From Hexactinellida sp. DTS-2022 (taxonomy: Eukaryota > Porifera > Hexactinellida), in NCBI GenBank assembly GCA_028753945.1, contig JAPNXP010000013.1, positions 2,356,001 through 2,420,000 of the forward strand: DNA of 64,000 bases, given 5' to 3'. The notes under the pieces are model-generated. The model was not told the origin of the DNA. It made no database searches and saw only the letters and a program-made list of their open reading frames with translations. The position numbers were made by a program, and so were the translations under genes. The first letter of the stretch is position 1. Every line of letters starts with the position of its first letter. Below are positions 23,399 through 35,835 of this stretch, one piece after another.

Positions 23399-23970
23399 AA
23401 TATTGGGATATAAACTAACTTCCAAATGTTATAATAGGTAAACAAATGTTATAATAGGTAAACAAGTATGCTGAACACGAATTTCGCGTTTATAAATTTC
23501 TCATATTAATATTTGTTGTTGTTGTTTACACAAAATAGGTAAACAAATTAAATTAAAATTCAAAATCAACCTTGAAGTTAGCTTCCAACGTGTATTATAG
23601 GTAAACAAGTATGCCAAACACGAATTTCGCGTTTATAAATTTCTCATATTAATATTTGTTGTTGTTGTTTACACAAAATAGGTAAACAAATTAATTAAAA
23701 TTCAAAATCAACCTAGAAGTTAGCTTTCAACGAGTATCATAGATAAACAAGTATGCCGAACACGAATTGCGCGTTTATAAATTTAGAATATAAATATATT
23801 ATTGTTGTTTTTGACACAAATAAGTAAACAAATTAATTAAAATTAAAAATCAACCCAGAAGTTAGCTTCCAACGGGTATTATAGGTAAACAAGTATGCCG
23901 AACACGAATTTCGCGTTTATAAATTTCTCATTTTAATATTTGTTGTTGTTGTTTACACAAATAGGTAAAC
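23399..23970. repeat. Satellite array, ~140-bp unit (left block)
   Basis: Tandem units of AGGTAAACAAATTAATTAAA ... AGAAGTTAGCTT..CAACG ... TATGCCGAACACGAATTTCG ... TTGTTGTTGTTTACACAAA. About four units precede the P-like element and five follow it. Confidence 0.85.
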
Positions 23971-26628
23971 CATAGCCTACTCTATATATGGCCTGACAGT
24001 AGATGTACCAGGGATGCACAAGAAGATGGGAAATTTTAATTTCTAATGTTTTCTATATTGAACTACTAAGTTCTTTATACGTCTCTAGGTCGTAACATAA
24101 CTCAGCCCTGCTAGCCCGTAATTTGTATTAGCTGCAATGAGAAGGGTGATTGGATTTTCATAATTTAATAGTAATAATAAACACAAACAGTACAATTTCT
24201 AATATTAATATACAGTAAATAATACACAATTATTTGCTTTCTATCCTCTCTCCTCTTTCTCTCTCCGGCTCTAGCAGTGACACACGACACACTTAACTAC
24301 ATAATAGAAATAAGAATAACAGAGTAATACAAATCATGGTAAATACAAATAAGTAGACACATAATTAAGAGAATTTCTTAAATTTCCGCTTTCTATACTA
24401 TATTTGAAAGAACCAGCGAGTTATAATTCTTAACTTTGTTTGTAAGAAGCAATTCTTGCGGTAAAGACGAGCTTCGATAAGATGTTCCAACTAAACACAC
24501 CACAGCTAATACAAGTAGACTTCCAAATACTTGGATCACGATTATCACTATCTTCCAAATACATCAACGTGAGTTCAACTAGTATTTTTCTAGAAGGTCC
24601 ACTTACAAGTTTCGCCAACAGCTCTTTATTGTTTTCGATGGCATTAAAGGTCTTCCATATAACAAATATGGAATTTAAAACTGGCTCAGTTGGATATTTA
24701 AGTCCGCCACGGGACGTTAGCTCCAGAAGTTTGTACTGAGAGTCCAGGTCTAAATCAAGGAGAAATTCTTTATCAACTGTTAGCATATGTAGACAGACAT
24801 GACACGGTTTTGTTTGTTTCAGGTACTGATGGACAGTAGCCTGCAATAAAGGCTAATGATTGAAGCAACTGTGAACCACAATCAATTGTTGATAAATCAT
24901 TAATCGCATCAAGAAATGGCTCCAAATTGAACTCACCATCAGTAGTGGAATACGCTATACAGAGAAGAAAATGACTTAACAAATGACTGAATAGATTGAA
25001 AGTAACTGTCTTGTTGGTCAGAAAATATGTTTAATATGCTAGAAAGTTCAAGTGGATGCACGGTTCAAGGATTTGAAGATAGGAGATGTGATAATTAGAA
25101 CCCGACATCATAAGGTATAGACCGAAATGGTGTTCCAAGGGATCCGTCTGTAGAAAGGAAGACAACAGATATGTAAAGCCACAAGATTGAGTCAAATGAT
25201 TGGTAATTTGTCGTAAGGTAATACAAGCATGTCTAAAACTGGTGTATGTTTGTTTACTCAGTTTGCCAATTTTTTCTGGTAAAGTTCGCCAAGCATCTAA
25301 CCAAAACTACATGAGTCAAAAATAGAAATCGCTCGTCATTAAAAGTCAAAGGTCTAGAGAAATTATCGTTCAAACGTATTCCTTTAAATGGTGTGTTAAC
25401 GTTGAATAATTTCCAAACAGTAAGAAGGGTGTCAACAAACTCCGCAGTATTCTTTCTTTATTCTGGATAGTTAGCGCAGATATTGTTAATTCGTTAACGA
25501 CTTTCAAAACCAGTTTTACATTTTGACGCTCTATGCTAGACGGAAACATGACTCCATAGTCAAATGAGGAGCTAACTTGGATAAACTTGTTCTTTCCGAA
25601 TTATATAATTGACGTACATCTTCAAAGGATGCACAACCGAACTTAAGGGGATAATCACAATAAGAACTAGAGTTGTATTTTAAAGCAAGTTCCTGCGACA
25701 GATTCAATTTCTCGGATGTCACTAATTGCAGCAATGGAAACGGATATACTCTGTCCATTAAAATAGCCTGAGGTGGATAAATAAGCATTGATTTCAAGGT
25801 ACAAATCTACTGAGATAATTTTTTCAGCCATTTTAGCGAGAACAAACGTTATGTTACTCTCATTAATTAAGGAAACCACACCAACCAACTATTAGGTAAA
25901 TAAATCAAGGTTAACTTATCTTTCAAGTCCTGTAGAGTTGTAAACCACAAACTTCTCTTTCTCTTGACTCTCGGATCTCAAGCTGAGTTGTAGTGCTTGA
26001 TTCATCAAGTCTTCCTCTTTTGCATCGTATGAGAAGCGATTCCGTTTGTTAGGTTTGGATGAGTAATACGCTGGGCTGCGAGTTAGTAAACTTGGTACAG
26101 CGCCTTCCTTCAGCTTTGGCTTTGCCCGCGGTACTTCAGTAAAAGTACTATCTCCTTTTGGGACTTGGAAAGTGTAGTCTATGTCTTCTTTTTGAAAATG
26201 GTCGATAGACTCAATACATACTTAGACCACTTTCAGGTCACCGATATCCTCGCGACGAAGAGCGTATGTCCAGGCATGATTCACGGTTGGTGGATTTTGA
26301 GGCATCTTGAACACAAGGAACATGGTCACCTGGGTTGTAGTTGCTCTTGTTCCGGGGACAGAACACGAGTTAGGCATGAATAGAAGCTAATATGAATAAA
26401 ATACCAAAGCGAAATTAAAAGGATGAGATTTTACGTCAATAGAAGAGTTTGGAATAAAATCTGATCAATAATTGTATATATTTCAAGAATATTTCTAATT
26501 AATGTGGTTGATTATGATTATTATTTTTGAATTTAAATATTGTGTTTGGATAAATATTACCATCTTCTCCTTCATCCTTGGTCCACATTTTCTAGGTTAC
26601 TGTCAGGCCATATATAGAGTAGGCTATG
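23971..26628 (-). mobile_element. P-like THAP transposon inserted in the satellite
   Basis: 2658 bp with inverted ends CATAGCCTACTCTATATATG + GCCTGACAGTA, both nearly perfect. Flanking direct repeat is GGTAAAC (7 bp) from the satellite unit. It contains a decayed minus-strand P-type transposase. Confidence 0.85.
24430..26383 (-). pseudogene. P-element-like THAP transposase, decayed
   Basis: Minus strand, in order: a THAP-like start near 26383-26190 (CSVPG, FKMPQNPP, VCIE; the second zinc Cys is replaced by Thr and an in-frame stop is present); a middle section (25888-25531) with the YNSERTSLSKLAPHLT block typical of P transposases; an LEHHFGLY..SGSNY block near 25080-25150; and the C-terminus (24982-24430) with an AGYC...C and CxxC pattern. 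Several frame changes separate the pieces. Family assignment rests on motif order and on shared ends with 32841-33524, which has a better THAP. Confidence 0.7.
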
Positions 26629-27300
26629 GGTAAACAAATTAATTAAAATTCAAAATCAACCTAGAAGTTAGCTTTCAACGAGTATTATAGATAAACAAGT
26701 ATGCCGAACACGAATTTCGCGTCTATAAATTTAGAATATAAATATTTATTGTTGTTGTTGACACAAATAATAAACAAATTAATTGAAATTCAAATCAACC
26801 TAGAAGTTAGCTTTCAACGGGAATTATAGGTAAACAAGTATGCCGAACACGAATTTCGCGTTTATAAATTTCTCATTTTAATATTTGTTGTTGTTGTTTA
26901 CGAAAAATAGGTAAACAAATTAATTAAAATTCAAAATCAACCTAGAAGTTAGCTTTCAACGAGTATCATAGATAAACAAGTATGCCGAACACGAATTGCG
27001 CGTTTATAAATTTAGAATATAAATATTTATTGTTGTTTTTGACACAAATAAGTAAACAAATTAATTAAAATTAAAAATCAACCCAGAAGTTAGCTTCCAA
27101 CGGGTATTATAGGTAAGCAAGTATGCTAAACACGAATTTCGCATTTATAAATTTATAATATGAATATTTGTTGTTGTTGTTTACACAAAATAGGTAAACA
27201 AATTATGAAAATTCAAAATCAACCTAGAAGTGTGCTTTCAACGGTATTATAGGTAAACAAGTATGCTAAACACGAATTTCGCACTCATAAATTTATAATA
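26629..27300. repeat. Satellite array, ~140-bp unit (right block)
   Basis: Continuation of the left block after the P-like insertion, about five units with variable TTG repeat numbers. The last unit runs out near 27300. Confidence 0.85.
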
Positions 27301-30300
27301 TTTAAAACAAGTTAAAACTTTGGAAATCTTATAAAGGGATGTATAAAACGTCCCTTTCTACCATTTTCCATGATAGAAAGGATGAGGAGTAAGGCCGCAC
27401 AGCGGCCGTTAACTTGAGGTGCGTAGCATCGATCCGTCGCAAAGCGACCCAGACCGAAGGGCTCGTATATATATATATCCAGAACATGTCCCTTATTATT
27501 GGAAAATACTCCATGAAACACATTTTTATGGTGAATTTCCTTATACGGAATCGAGCTTTTTTTTATCTAAATTGTGTTGTAAAAAAAGCTAAACTTTTAA
27601 AATATGTCCCTAAATCGTGTAATAAAAGACACTTTCTGGATATATATATATATACTGTATATACATTCGACTCCGCTTAATAGAGCCACCGGTTAATAGA
27701 TTTTCCGCTTATCAAAATTTAACAAGATTTTAAGACGGAATGACAGTTTCACTTAATATATTTTTGTTATTAGACATCCGCTTAATTATTCGGTTCAAGT
27801 AATCTAGGCCTATTTGAGCTATAATTATTGCTAGGCGTAGCCTACTCTATATATGGCCCAACAGCAGAAAAATAACCTTGGATATTTTAAAAGTAATAAT
27901 TCGTAATTGAATTCAATATTGTGCTAATTACAATGATAAAGACATGACGTTAATTAACAATAGGTACTAAGTTTGAAAATAATTATATAATCAAGAGGTT
28001 CTAGACTTATTTGCTCTCTTAACCTTACTGGCAGTTGTTATGGTACCAGTTAGTTTATTGAGGTTTCGTAGTTTGCCTTTCCCTTGATAATGATATGACG
28101 GTCGATTGAAAATTTTAACTTTATTGGCAATTATGCAGTTAGACGCAATGGTTAAAATTCGTTAAGATAATCCCATCCAAAGAGGTTGCAACTGGGCATT
28201 TGTTTCTCCAATGTTCGCATTGAACATCCAGCGTGGACTGTAGGAAGTTGTAGCATGTTAAAGATATGAGGTGGGCTTTTGAGTGATATTAGTATATCTG
28301 AGCCTATTCTTCTGAATGCATAGATTTTTGAATTGGCAAACTAAATTCAGCTATCTTATCTATCGGTTGGGATATCTTTTGGAAGAACGAGATGTTGTAT
28401 TTGACTAATTCTGTAGCAGAGATTCGATTTGCCTGACATCAGAAATGGAGTCAATCCCTGAGGATATTTATTTGGACTGGAAGAAACCACGTGCTGTCAA
28501 CGTGGAGTAAATGATCAAAGCTGCATCTACTCTAATAACTCCCTCTGATTTACATGGATAAATGAAGTATACCATATCTTATTGTAACCACACCCAATGC
28601 CGGATTTAAGGTGTTGTGGGCCTAGGGCTGTCATTATTTTGGGCCTATTTTTATATCCTTGATCTTTCCAATTATAGTCCCTACCTACATATTTAAGCAG
28701 AAACATTGTAAATGACACTTTTTCTTCCATAATTACTATTAATTATTTGCTATTAGTATAAACCAGTTTTTATGTATAGTTCGCATCGTGTCCTTTTTTT
28801 GTCGTGTTAGACCACGAAACACAATTAACGGACGCTTCGCGATCTTACCTTCCTCAAAAATCACTCATGATAAATATGTTAAGCCTGCGAATTGTAAATT
28901 ACACTTACTTTATTTAATTCAGATTAGTTTGTAGCTATTTGGGATCAAGGTTATTTACTTATTAATTAAAATGCTATTTACTACCAAGATTTACCTCCTG
29001 ACAATAAATTGTTGGATCAATATGTCATTTACTATGCAGAAGCAGTGGCGGCGCCAGGGGGGGGCACGTGTCTCCCCACGGGAAAATGGTGTCCCCCCTC
29101 CAGGGGGGCACACTTTTGAAAGATTCTTTGGAAATTAAATATTCTCAGATATTTTTAGCGAAATTTTAACAATATTTAACATGAACAACAAGATTCATCA
29201 GAGTCTTCAAACATGAATGCCCAATCAATGTAAAGTGTTAAATGCAACAGTGTTGTTAGACCAGTTTTGACAACGTATGCCCGGCAGGAAAATATTCGTA
29301 AATTTACCCAAAAACATTTATGCTCAGTAATACGTACGGGCCATATTTATTGTTTATACAAAGTTTTGAATATTTACCAATCGTATTTTCAAAGATATGA
29401 GCTAATTTGTAGAGCGGAACATTGGTTTCACCTTTTCGAACCATTCTAACTGTATGTATTTCTCAACATTTGTAAGATTAGTCATTCCATTACTCTATCC
29501 AAGTGATCTCTGATGAAAACAATCAACATTTGATCTTAAAAAAAATTAAAAAGTGAAAATTTGAAACTTTATGGCCTATCATCTAATTCGAGGGTACGTT
29601 TTCTTGTCAATTTCTTATCTCAGACAGCCGAGCAGCTAGAATCAAAACTTACATCTCAAAATACTCGCTATACCCGACTTCCTATCCGTCAATTATACAT
29701 TTCGTGACGCTAACACGCACCGTTTTCCAAATAATCCAAATATGGGCATTTAATGTGCCCATTTTTGATGACGCTGCAAATTTCTATTTCCTAAATATAA
29801 AACCTAGAGCTTAGCTCTAACCATCTAATCACATCAATATCCCATTACCAAATCATTGAAAGAACTATTGAGACTATTTTCGAAATGATTACAATCCTAT
29901 AAATTCACATGCCCATATACGGTGGTGTCATTGAAGTGGTGTGACCATTAATCTTGAAATTAAAAATGAAGCTAGAGCTTTGCTCTAACTTGCTAGTCAT
30001 ATCAATTATCCATTTTGACGCCTATCCGATAACTGATAAAGATAATGTCACTATCCCTACGGAAATAACTAATATATTAATACTTTGAAACGTTCTTTCT
30101 CAGTATATTGTATTTACAAAAAGTGACGACACGGGGTTGATCGCAGAGACCCCAATATTGTAGATTGAGGTTTGAAATTGGTTTTTGCATATTTTTATTG
30201 TGTATTTGAAATTGTCCTATCACCCCGAATTATCAATTTCAAATTTTTAAACTGGATGTGAATTTTTAAAGTTCAAATATAGCAAAAATCGTTCAAAGGT

Positions 30301-30600
30301 TAGGCAACTTGAAGAAAATCCTAAAAAAATGGCAAAGCAGAAATCTTCAATTAAAATAACACCCAAATTATTAAAAATATATTGATATTTTGATGATTTT
30401 CTTGAGAGATAACTGTCAAAACCCAATAAAGAAAATCTTTGACCGAATGATCCTTACACCTCCATACAACATTTCATGTTGTTGAAGTTCCACCCTGGAC
30501 TGATGGTGCGTCAATCGATATATTTAGCTTTTCTTTGATTAGGTTCGTAATAAACTTCTTAGCACTTACAATTTTTAAAGAAGTCGGTTACCATTTTTTA
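27301..30600. other. Non-coding, MITE and repeat fragments
   Basis: 27385-27475 is the second copy of the GC-rich repeat at 7985. 27661-27800 is a MITE fragment (TCGACTCCGCTTAATAGAGC..ACCGGTTAATAGA) related to 57417-57605. 27835-27866 is a solitary P-type end (CGTAGCCTACTCTATATATG). 29041-29110 is a CAGTGGCGGCGCCAGGGG hAT-type GC-rich end. No gene supported. Confidence 0.5.
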
Positions 30601-30604
30601 GCAC

Positions 30605-32005
30605 CACATTATAAATGGGAGACTAATAATAAGAACCAGCTGAAAGTTCTCAGATAAGCATGTAGAGGAGAAGCTGAAACTATATTTTTTATCTGAGATT
30701 GGCTTGTGAGTTAAATTGAATCTCTGATTTGATGGCAAAGACAAAAAATCATCCTCATCAACCTCCTCAATAAAGCAAGAGCATCATGAATTGTCCTATT
30801 CACAGGATAGCCAGTTTTAACAAAACTAATGTCATGTATTTGAGCGAATGACGCTGTACACAATTGACAACTTGCTCCACCAGCGGAGCTTGAGATTTTT
30901 GCCATCTTCGTGTCGAAATGAGAACGAATTATCTTAACCTCGGCATGACCATTCTGTAAACACAACCCGATTTCTTCAATCGCTAAAGTTTCTTGATTTA
31001 TTAGTGAATCCATCAAAAACATCACATTTTCTTCATTTTCCGGAATGGCTAAAAGAGCAGCAGGTCTAGTAGAATATGGCGAATTAGGTTTATTTGGTTT
31101 CCACAGAATATAGTTGTTTGCATTTAGGATGGCGTTAATTATAAACCCAAATAACAAAAATGACTTTGAGAGCTCAGGATAAATTCTTGCTTGTTGATAC
31201 ACTCGATGACACCCTAATCCATCTAGGCCATCGGACATTTTAACTTTGAGAGGAAAGTCTTGATTACCAACACTTAAGTTCATTACAATGCGCTCAACAG
31301 TATGGGAGAGTAGTTTTGTGTAAGAAATCCCTACTCCAATCGGAAATTCCCTATGAATCAGCCGCACCTCATCAACCAAGTTAATTTAAGACCGATGAAC
31401 AGCTACTCTATTATATCCTGGTAATTTGAGATCATCTGAGACCAAAGTACGTCGGAGTTCTAGATATTTAGTTTTGCCAATCTCAATGGAGTCAATAAGA
31501 AACGCGGATTATCCAGCGATAATTGTGGACACATACATATTAGAATAATTTCCCTTATCGATTATCTCTTTGCAAACCTTAGCACTACTAAAGTCGAGGT
31601 CCTCATTAGAGCAAAGTAATAAGAGATAAGTAGCAATTGTCTTAGGAGATACACCTTCGTTCTGAGCAACAGTATCTAGATGCGATTTGAGGGAATAGAG
31701 ACGATTCTTCAAACCTTTAGTGGTTAGATCACCAATCGCTTTTCTTTTGATAACATTGAGGTCTTCTTCAAAGCTTATGGTTTGAAGTGGTGCTCAACTT
31801 AGGCCTCTTCGGAATATGACAAAAATACATAGAATTCCAAGTATCAAGGTCCAAGTTCTTATGGAATAAGTCCCTCTCTTTCTGAATCTAAGTAAACTTC
31901 AAACGGAAGAAATTCAAATCATTTCGTTCGAAGCCGAAATATGAAATAAATTGGTCGGCAATGGAGCGGTAACTATGTGTTCTGTGTTCGCAGAAAAACT
32001 GCAAA
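30605..32005 (-). pseudogene. Transib (RAG1-core family) transposase, fragment A
   Basis: Minus-strand pieces from ~32005 to 30605. They include an SLKSHLDTV..CKEIIDKG N-terminal helix region, an LPGY motif near 31420, MSDGLDGLG with candidate first catalytic Asp (codon 31230-31232), PNSPYSTRPAALLAI, then SHFDTKM with the second Asp and CQLC (zinc-type pair), and finally SASPLHAYL after a frame change near 30750. Motif order (DG.., ..D.K.., CxxC, SPLHA) is that of Transib transposases and the RAG1 core. The segment with the catalytic Glu is absent here. A frame change and stops show decay. Confidence 0.75.
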
Positions 32006-32840
32006 AGCTTCATAGTTGTTCATATTCTAAATAAGCATTAAAATACATTACCTACTAATTGCAATTGTTGATTAAATTATATGATTTTTTCATAATTCAG
32101 CTAAGCAACCACATTGTTACATACAACTTAGAATTTGAAATTAGTAAATATTTCTAGTGACAAATTAAGTTCGAGGTAACTAAACTAAATTATCGGGAAC
32201 TTTCGAGAATTTAGAATTGACTATATTAAATAGAGAATTTAAAATGCTATCATATAAAACTTACGAGAAAACTTGACATAACGCGACAGATAAAGTTTTG
32301 AAACTTTGTAGTCAACTAACGGATGAATATCTAATATTGAATTTAGCAATTTATTGAACGTGATTATTTTATGTGTTATTAGAACTAGGATTAAATACTC
32401 ATCGTCATTATCAAACTCATCTATACTAGCAACCAAAAGAAGTCGTTAGAATGCACTAGTTGTATTTATTTTAAGAATTGAGTGTGATAATACACTCTGT
32501 TCATTTGTGGTTTTGAATAATTCTTTTTGAACAATCATAATAGTCCCACTAGGCAAATTCCAATTGTAGCTATACGACTTGAGGTATTACAGCTATTTTT
32601 ATATTTTTGAATTATATGATATTCAGTTTTCAGTTTAGCATTGAACTGTTACGATATTTGATATATAAAAAATTGGCCTACTTCCAGGTGCCGTGCCACT
32701 GTGAGCTAGGTAATTTATGATAGAAAGAATATTTAATGATGATTATCTTTTTCTGTGAGAATTTTTGTTTAACTTGGTAATTGCTAAATCGTATTTGTAT
32801 TTTAATCTGAATTTGTATTTTTAATTGTCATTGTATGAAT

Positions 32841-33524
32841 CATAGCCTATTCTAAATATGGCCTGACATTAACCTGAGAAAATATGAACCAAGGATGAAG
32901 GAGAAGATGGTAATAATTATCAAACCACAATATTAATTTCAAAAGTAATAATAATAATAATCAACCAAATTTATAGAATTATTCTTGAAATAAGTACAAC
33001 TATTGATCAGATTTGATTCCAAACTCTTCTATTGACGTACTATCCCATCCTTTAAAAAAATTCGCTCTGTTACTTTATTCATATTAGCTTCTATTGTTCT
33101 GTCCCCGGATGCAAGAGAAACTACAACCCGGATGACCATGTTCCTGTTTTCAAGATGCCTAAAAGTCCACCAACCCTGAATCATGCCCGGACATGCGTTC
33201 TTCATAGAGAGGATTTTGGTGACCTAAACGTGGTCTATGTATGTATCAACCATTTTCTGAAATAAGGCATAGACTACACTTTCAAAGTCTCAAAAGGAGA
33301 TGGTACTTTTGCTGAAATACCTCGGGCGAAGTCAAAGGTGAAGGAAGGCGCTGTACAAAGTTTACTTACTGCCTGGCTGCCCAGCGTATTATTCAATCAA
33401 ACCTACCGAACGGAATCGCTTGTCATACGATGCAAAGGAGGAAGACTTGATGAACCAAACACTACAACTCAGCTTTTCCATCCCTGGTACATCTACTGCC
33501 AGGCCATATATAGAGTAGGCTATG
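32841..33524 (+). mobile_element. Non-autonomous P-like element retaining a THAP domain
   Basis: 684 bp with CATAGCCTA..CTAAATATGGCCTGACA ends and a 7-bp duplication TATGAAT (32834-32840, 33525-33531). Inside on the plus strand, 33095-33255 encodes a THAP zinc finger (CSVPGC..., VFKMPK, VCINHF), truncated by a stop soon after. It matches the decayed element at 23971-26628, so it is an internal-deletion derivative. Confidence 0.8.
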
Positions 33525-34400
33525 TATGAATCTATTAATTTAGGCGCAATTGTATTCGTATTTGGTTTCAGCTCAGTTTTGTATTTGTATTTGAACAAGA
33601 AAAATGTATTCGAACCCAACCCTGGTCGACACAAAAATTGATACATTATACTAGTAAATATTGTTTTGTATGTCTCTTCCAATTTTAACATTTTTTAACA
33701 TTTAATCTGCGTCAGGTATAATCAAAAACGTAACCTTAAACCGATACCTCATTGCTCAAATTGTATATTAGAGATTCAATCTTCACCTACATTTTTCCGA
33801 GATTGCATACTTTGATTAATCCAGTTTGGCTTCCATCAGTTTGCTTCTATTGGTGATTTATTTTGCTTATGTCAATCACATAAGTATGCATGATATTACT
33901 ATCAAAGATATTAACGATGTACCTGCCTATATCTTCTGCACAGCGACGGTCCCAGGGCGCTGCCGCTGGGGGGCACCAGATGGGCAAACCTGAACCCAAG
34001 GGGACACACCTTTTTAGAAAAAAATAGCAGGAATTCATAGTTTCCGTCGAGACTCGAGAATCCACATATTTGCCCAGTAAAGTAAAGAAAACTAATCCCA
34101 ATTTTCCCAAAACTCCAAGAATCGCAAGCCGTTCGCATTCAACGGTATTCCCGACTGCAATTTGCACTTTTCTATGGTTAAAATATATAACATAAGCATA
34201 GTCTACTCTAATATGCTAAATAGCACAAATAAATGATGTTTCTAGAACATATATTAGGACTAAAAACATTGCTATAAGTGATTTATTGAGATTTTTTTAG
34301 AATGACGTTGTAGACCTCCATGGGTGGTAACATAGTTATTATTAGTATGCATTCATATTGAATTTTATTCTACTGACTTCATTAAGCATATTCAAGTAGA
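33525..34400. other. Non-coding repeats
   Basis: 33530-33630 carries TTGTATTTGTATTTG..CGAACCCAACCCTG, like the low-complexity end at 46690-46800. 33945-34020 is a GC-rich fragment (GGGGGGCACCAGATGGGC). No gene supported. Confidence 0.4.
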
Positions 34401-34407
34401 TTAGACT

Positions 34408-35454
34408 CAATTCTAACTTTTTAGATAGGTGAGCCTTAAGGCTATACAATAATAGCAATAGAAAAATAGACAATGAAGGCCTTGACAATGTATGCCGAGA
34501 GACATATGAATCAATTTTGATAAATTTTTCATGGGTACACGTAGCCCCAACATTACATAAACTTCTAGCACATGCAGCTCAAATCATTTCAGATCACAAT
34601 GATGGATATGGGTTGGAAGATTTATCAGAGGAAGGGTTAGAAGCTTGTAATAAGCTTGTGGGACGATACCGCGAGAGGTTGTCTTGGAAATTTAGCTTTG
34701 AAGATAATGTCAGAGATTTCTTCATCAGGCTTATTTCCCATAGCCATAGGCGCCGATCATTGTAGGAGTGAGTTATTTCCTTGGGGGGGACAACTTTTTG
34801 GACCAATATTATTGGACCTTGACCATGGCCGCCCAAGGTCGAAGGTTGATTAGAAAGGTCAATTCGTTCCAAGATCGAGCGACTTGCTAATGGTTTAAAC
34901 AAATATAGTACATTAAATTTACAACCTTATGGCATGGGTAATCCTTCACTCAACAAGATGCTAGCACATCAACGAACTTGTGGACCCTAACTCCCCAGAG
35001 CCCACCAGGATAGGTACATCTACGCGTATGGTAGTATATAATCTTATATACAATCTTAGTTTTCAAATTGAAAATAGAAGCTATTCGATGTCACTTCGTG
35101 AGATCGAGTAGCTTCTATTATAAATTCCATAACAATTACAGATGATGTTAATATATTTACTTTTGCACGAATATAATTGCACAATTTATATACTATGCGT
35201 ATTCAATTTTAATAAATTTAGTTTATATATTCCCCCAGTGGACCCCCCCAGTACCCCCCCAGACCCCCCCCCAGCCTTCCGACCTGGGGGGTACAGACCC
35301 CCAGAACCCCAACATCGGCGCCTATTCCCATAGCGATCCTATTTTGTCTTCATTTCGTAATAATACGAAAGAAGTGTTGGAGGTAGATGTATCGGAGCTA
35401 AAAAGCGATCAAGACATTCTCGTAAATTCACTTATTATTGAAAATCTACTGTAA
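34408..35454 (+). pseudogene. Transib/RAG1-core C-terminal domain, interrupted (fragment C)
   Basis: Plus-strand reading from ~34408 contains FSWVHVAPTLHKLLAHAAQI, then DLSEEGLEACNK, the Transib/RAG1 C-terminal block holding the third catalytic residue (Glu), then FEDNVRDFFIRLISHS. The frame is broken by an insertion at 34745-35324 and resumes exactly with DPILSSF, ending at a stop at 35452-35454. AATAAA follows at 35464. It supplies the domain missing from fragment A but lies on the opposite strand, so it is either a separate copy or an inverted piece of the same element. Confidence 0.75.
34745..35324. mobile_element. GC-ended insertion in the Transib fragment, ~10-bp duplication
   Basis: 580 bp with inverted ends TAGGCGCCGAT and ATCGGCGCCTA, flanked by TTCCCATAGC at 34735-34744 and 35325-35334. 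It splits the codons His-Ser | Asp-Pro of fragment C. The 9-10 bp duplication suggests a MULE-type mechanism. The inside has a C-rich run (35236-35310) and no transposase. Confidence 0.7.
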
Positions 35455-35835
35455 TTTGATATCAATAAAGTGCTTTTTCCTCAAGAATTTGTACATAATA
35501 TAGGAAATTTAGATAATAAGGCTAGTATAGATATAATATTAAATTGTATAAACTTTCTAATACAGATTGGGGTAACTAAAGTGAGTTAATTAAAAAATTC
35601 TTAAAAATACGTGACAATGACGTCACAACTTTCACACTTGAAGCCGTAGAAAAAATCTATTTATACCAATCGATTCTATGGATACGATTTCCCATATGTA
35701 AATAATATAGTTTTATGCCCTATCTCATACCTAAATAGCTACTTCCAGGATTTGACCATTTCCTGCCACTGTGCCTAGTTTAACTATCACTACACTTTTC
35801 TTTTTTGCAATTAATCAAAATAAGTTGTTCGAAAC

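Noticed and set aside
23399-27300. CRISPR array
   Set aside because: Eukaryotic satellite with contiguous ~140-bp units and no unique spacers.
34594-34902. Minus-strand ORF of 102 codons
   Set aside because: Antisense to the Transib C-terminal fragment and spanning the insertion border.
30711-35454. Domesticated RAG1 gene
   Set aside because: Fragments on both strands, frame changes and no RAG1 RING or RAG2-like partner; SPLHA and GGT..GN.AR motifs favour Transib.
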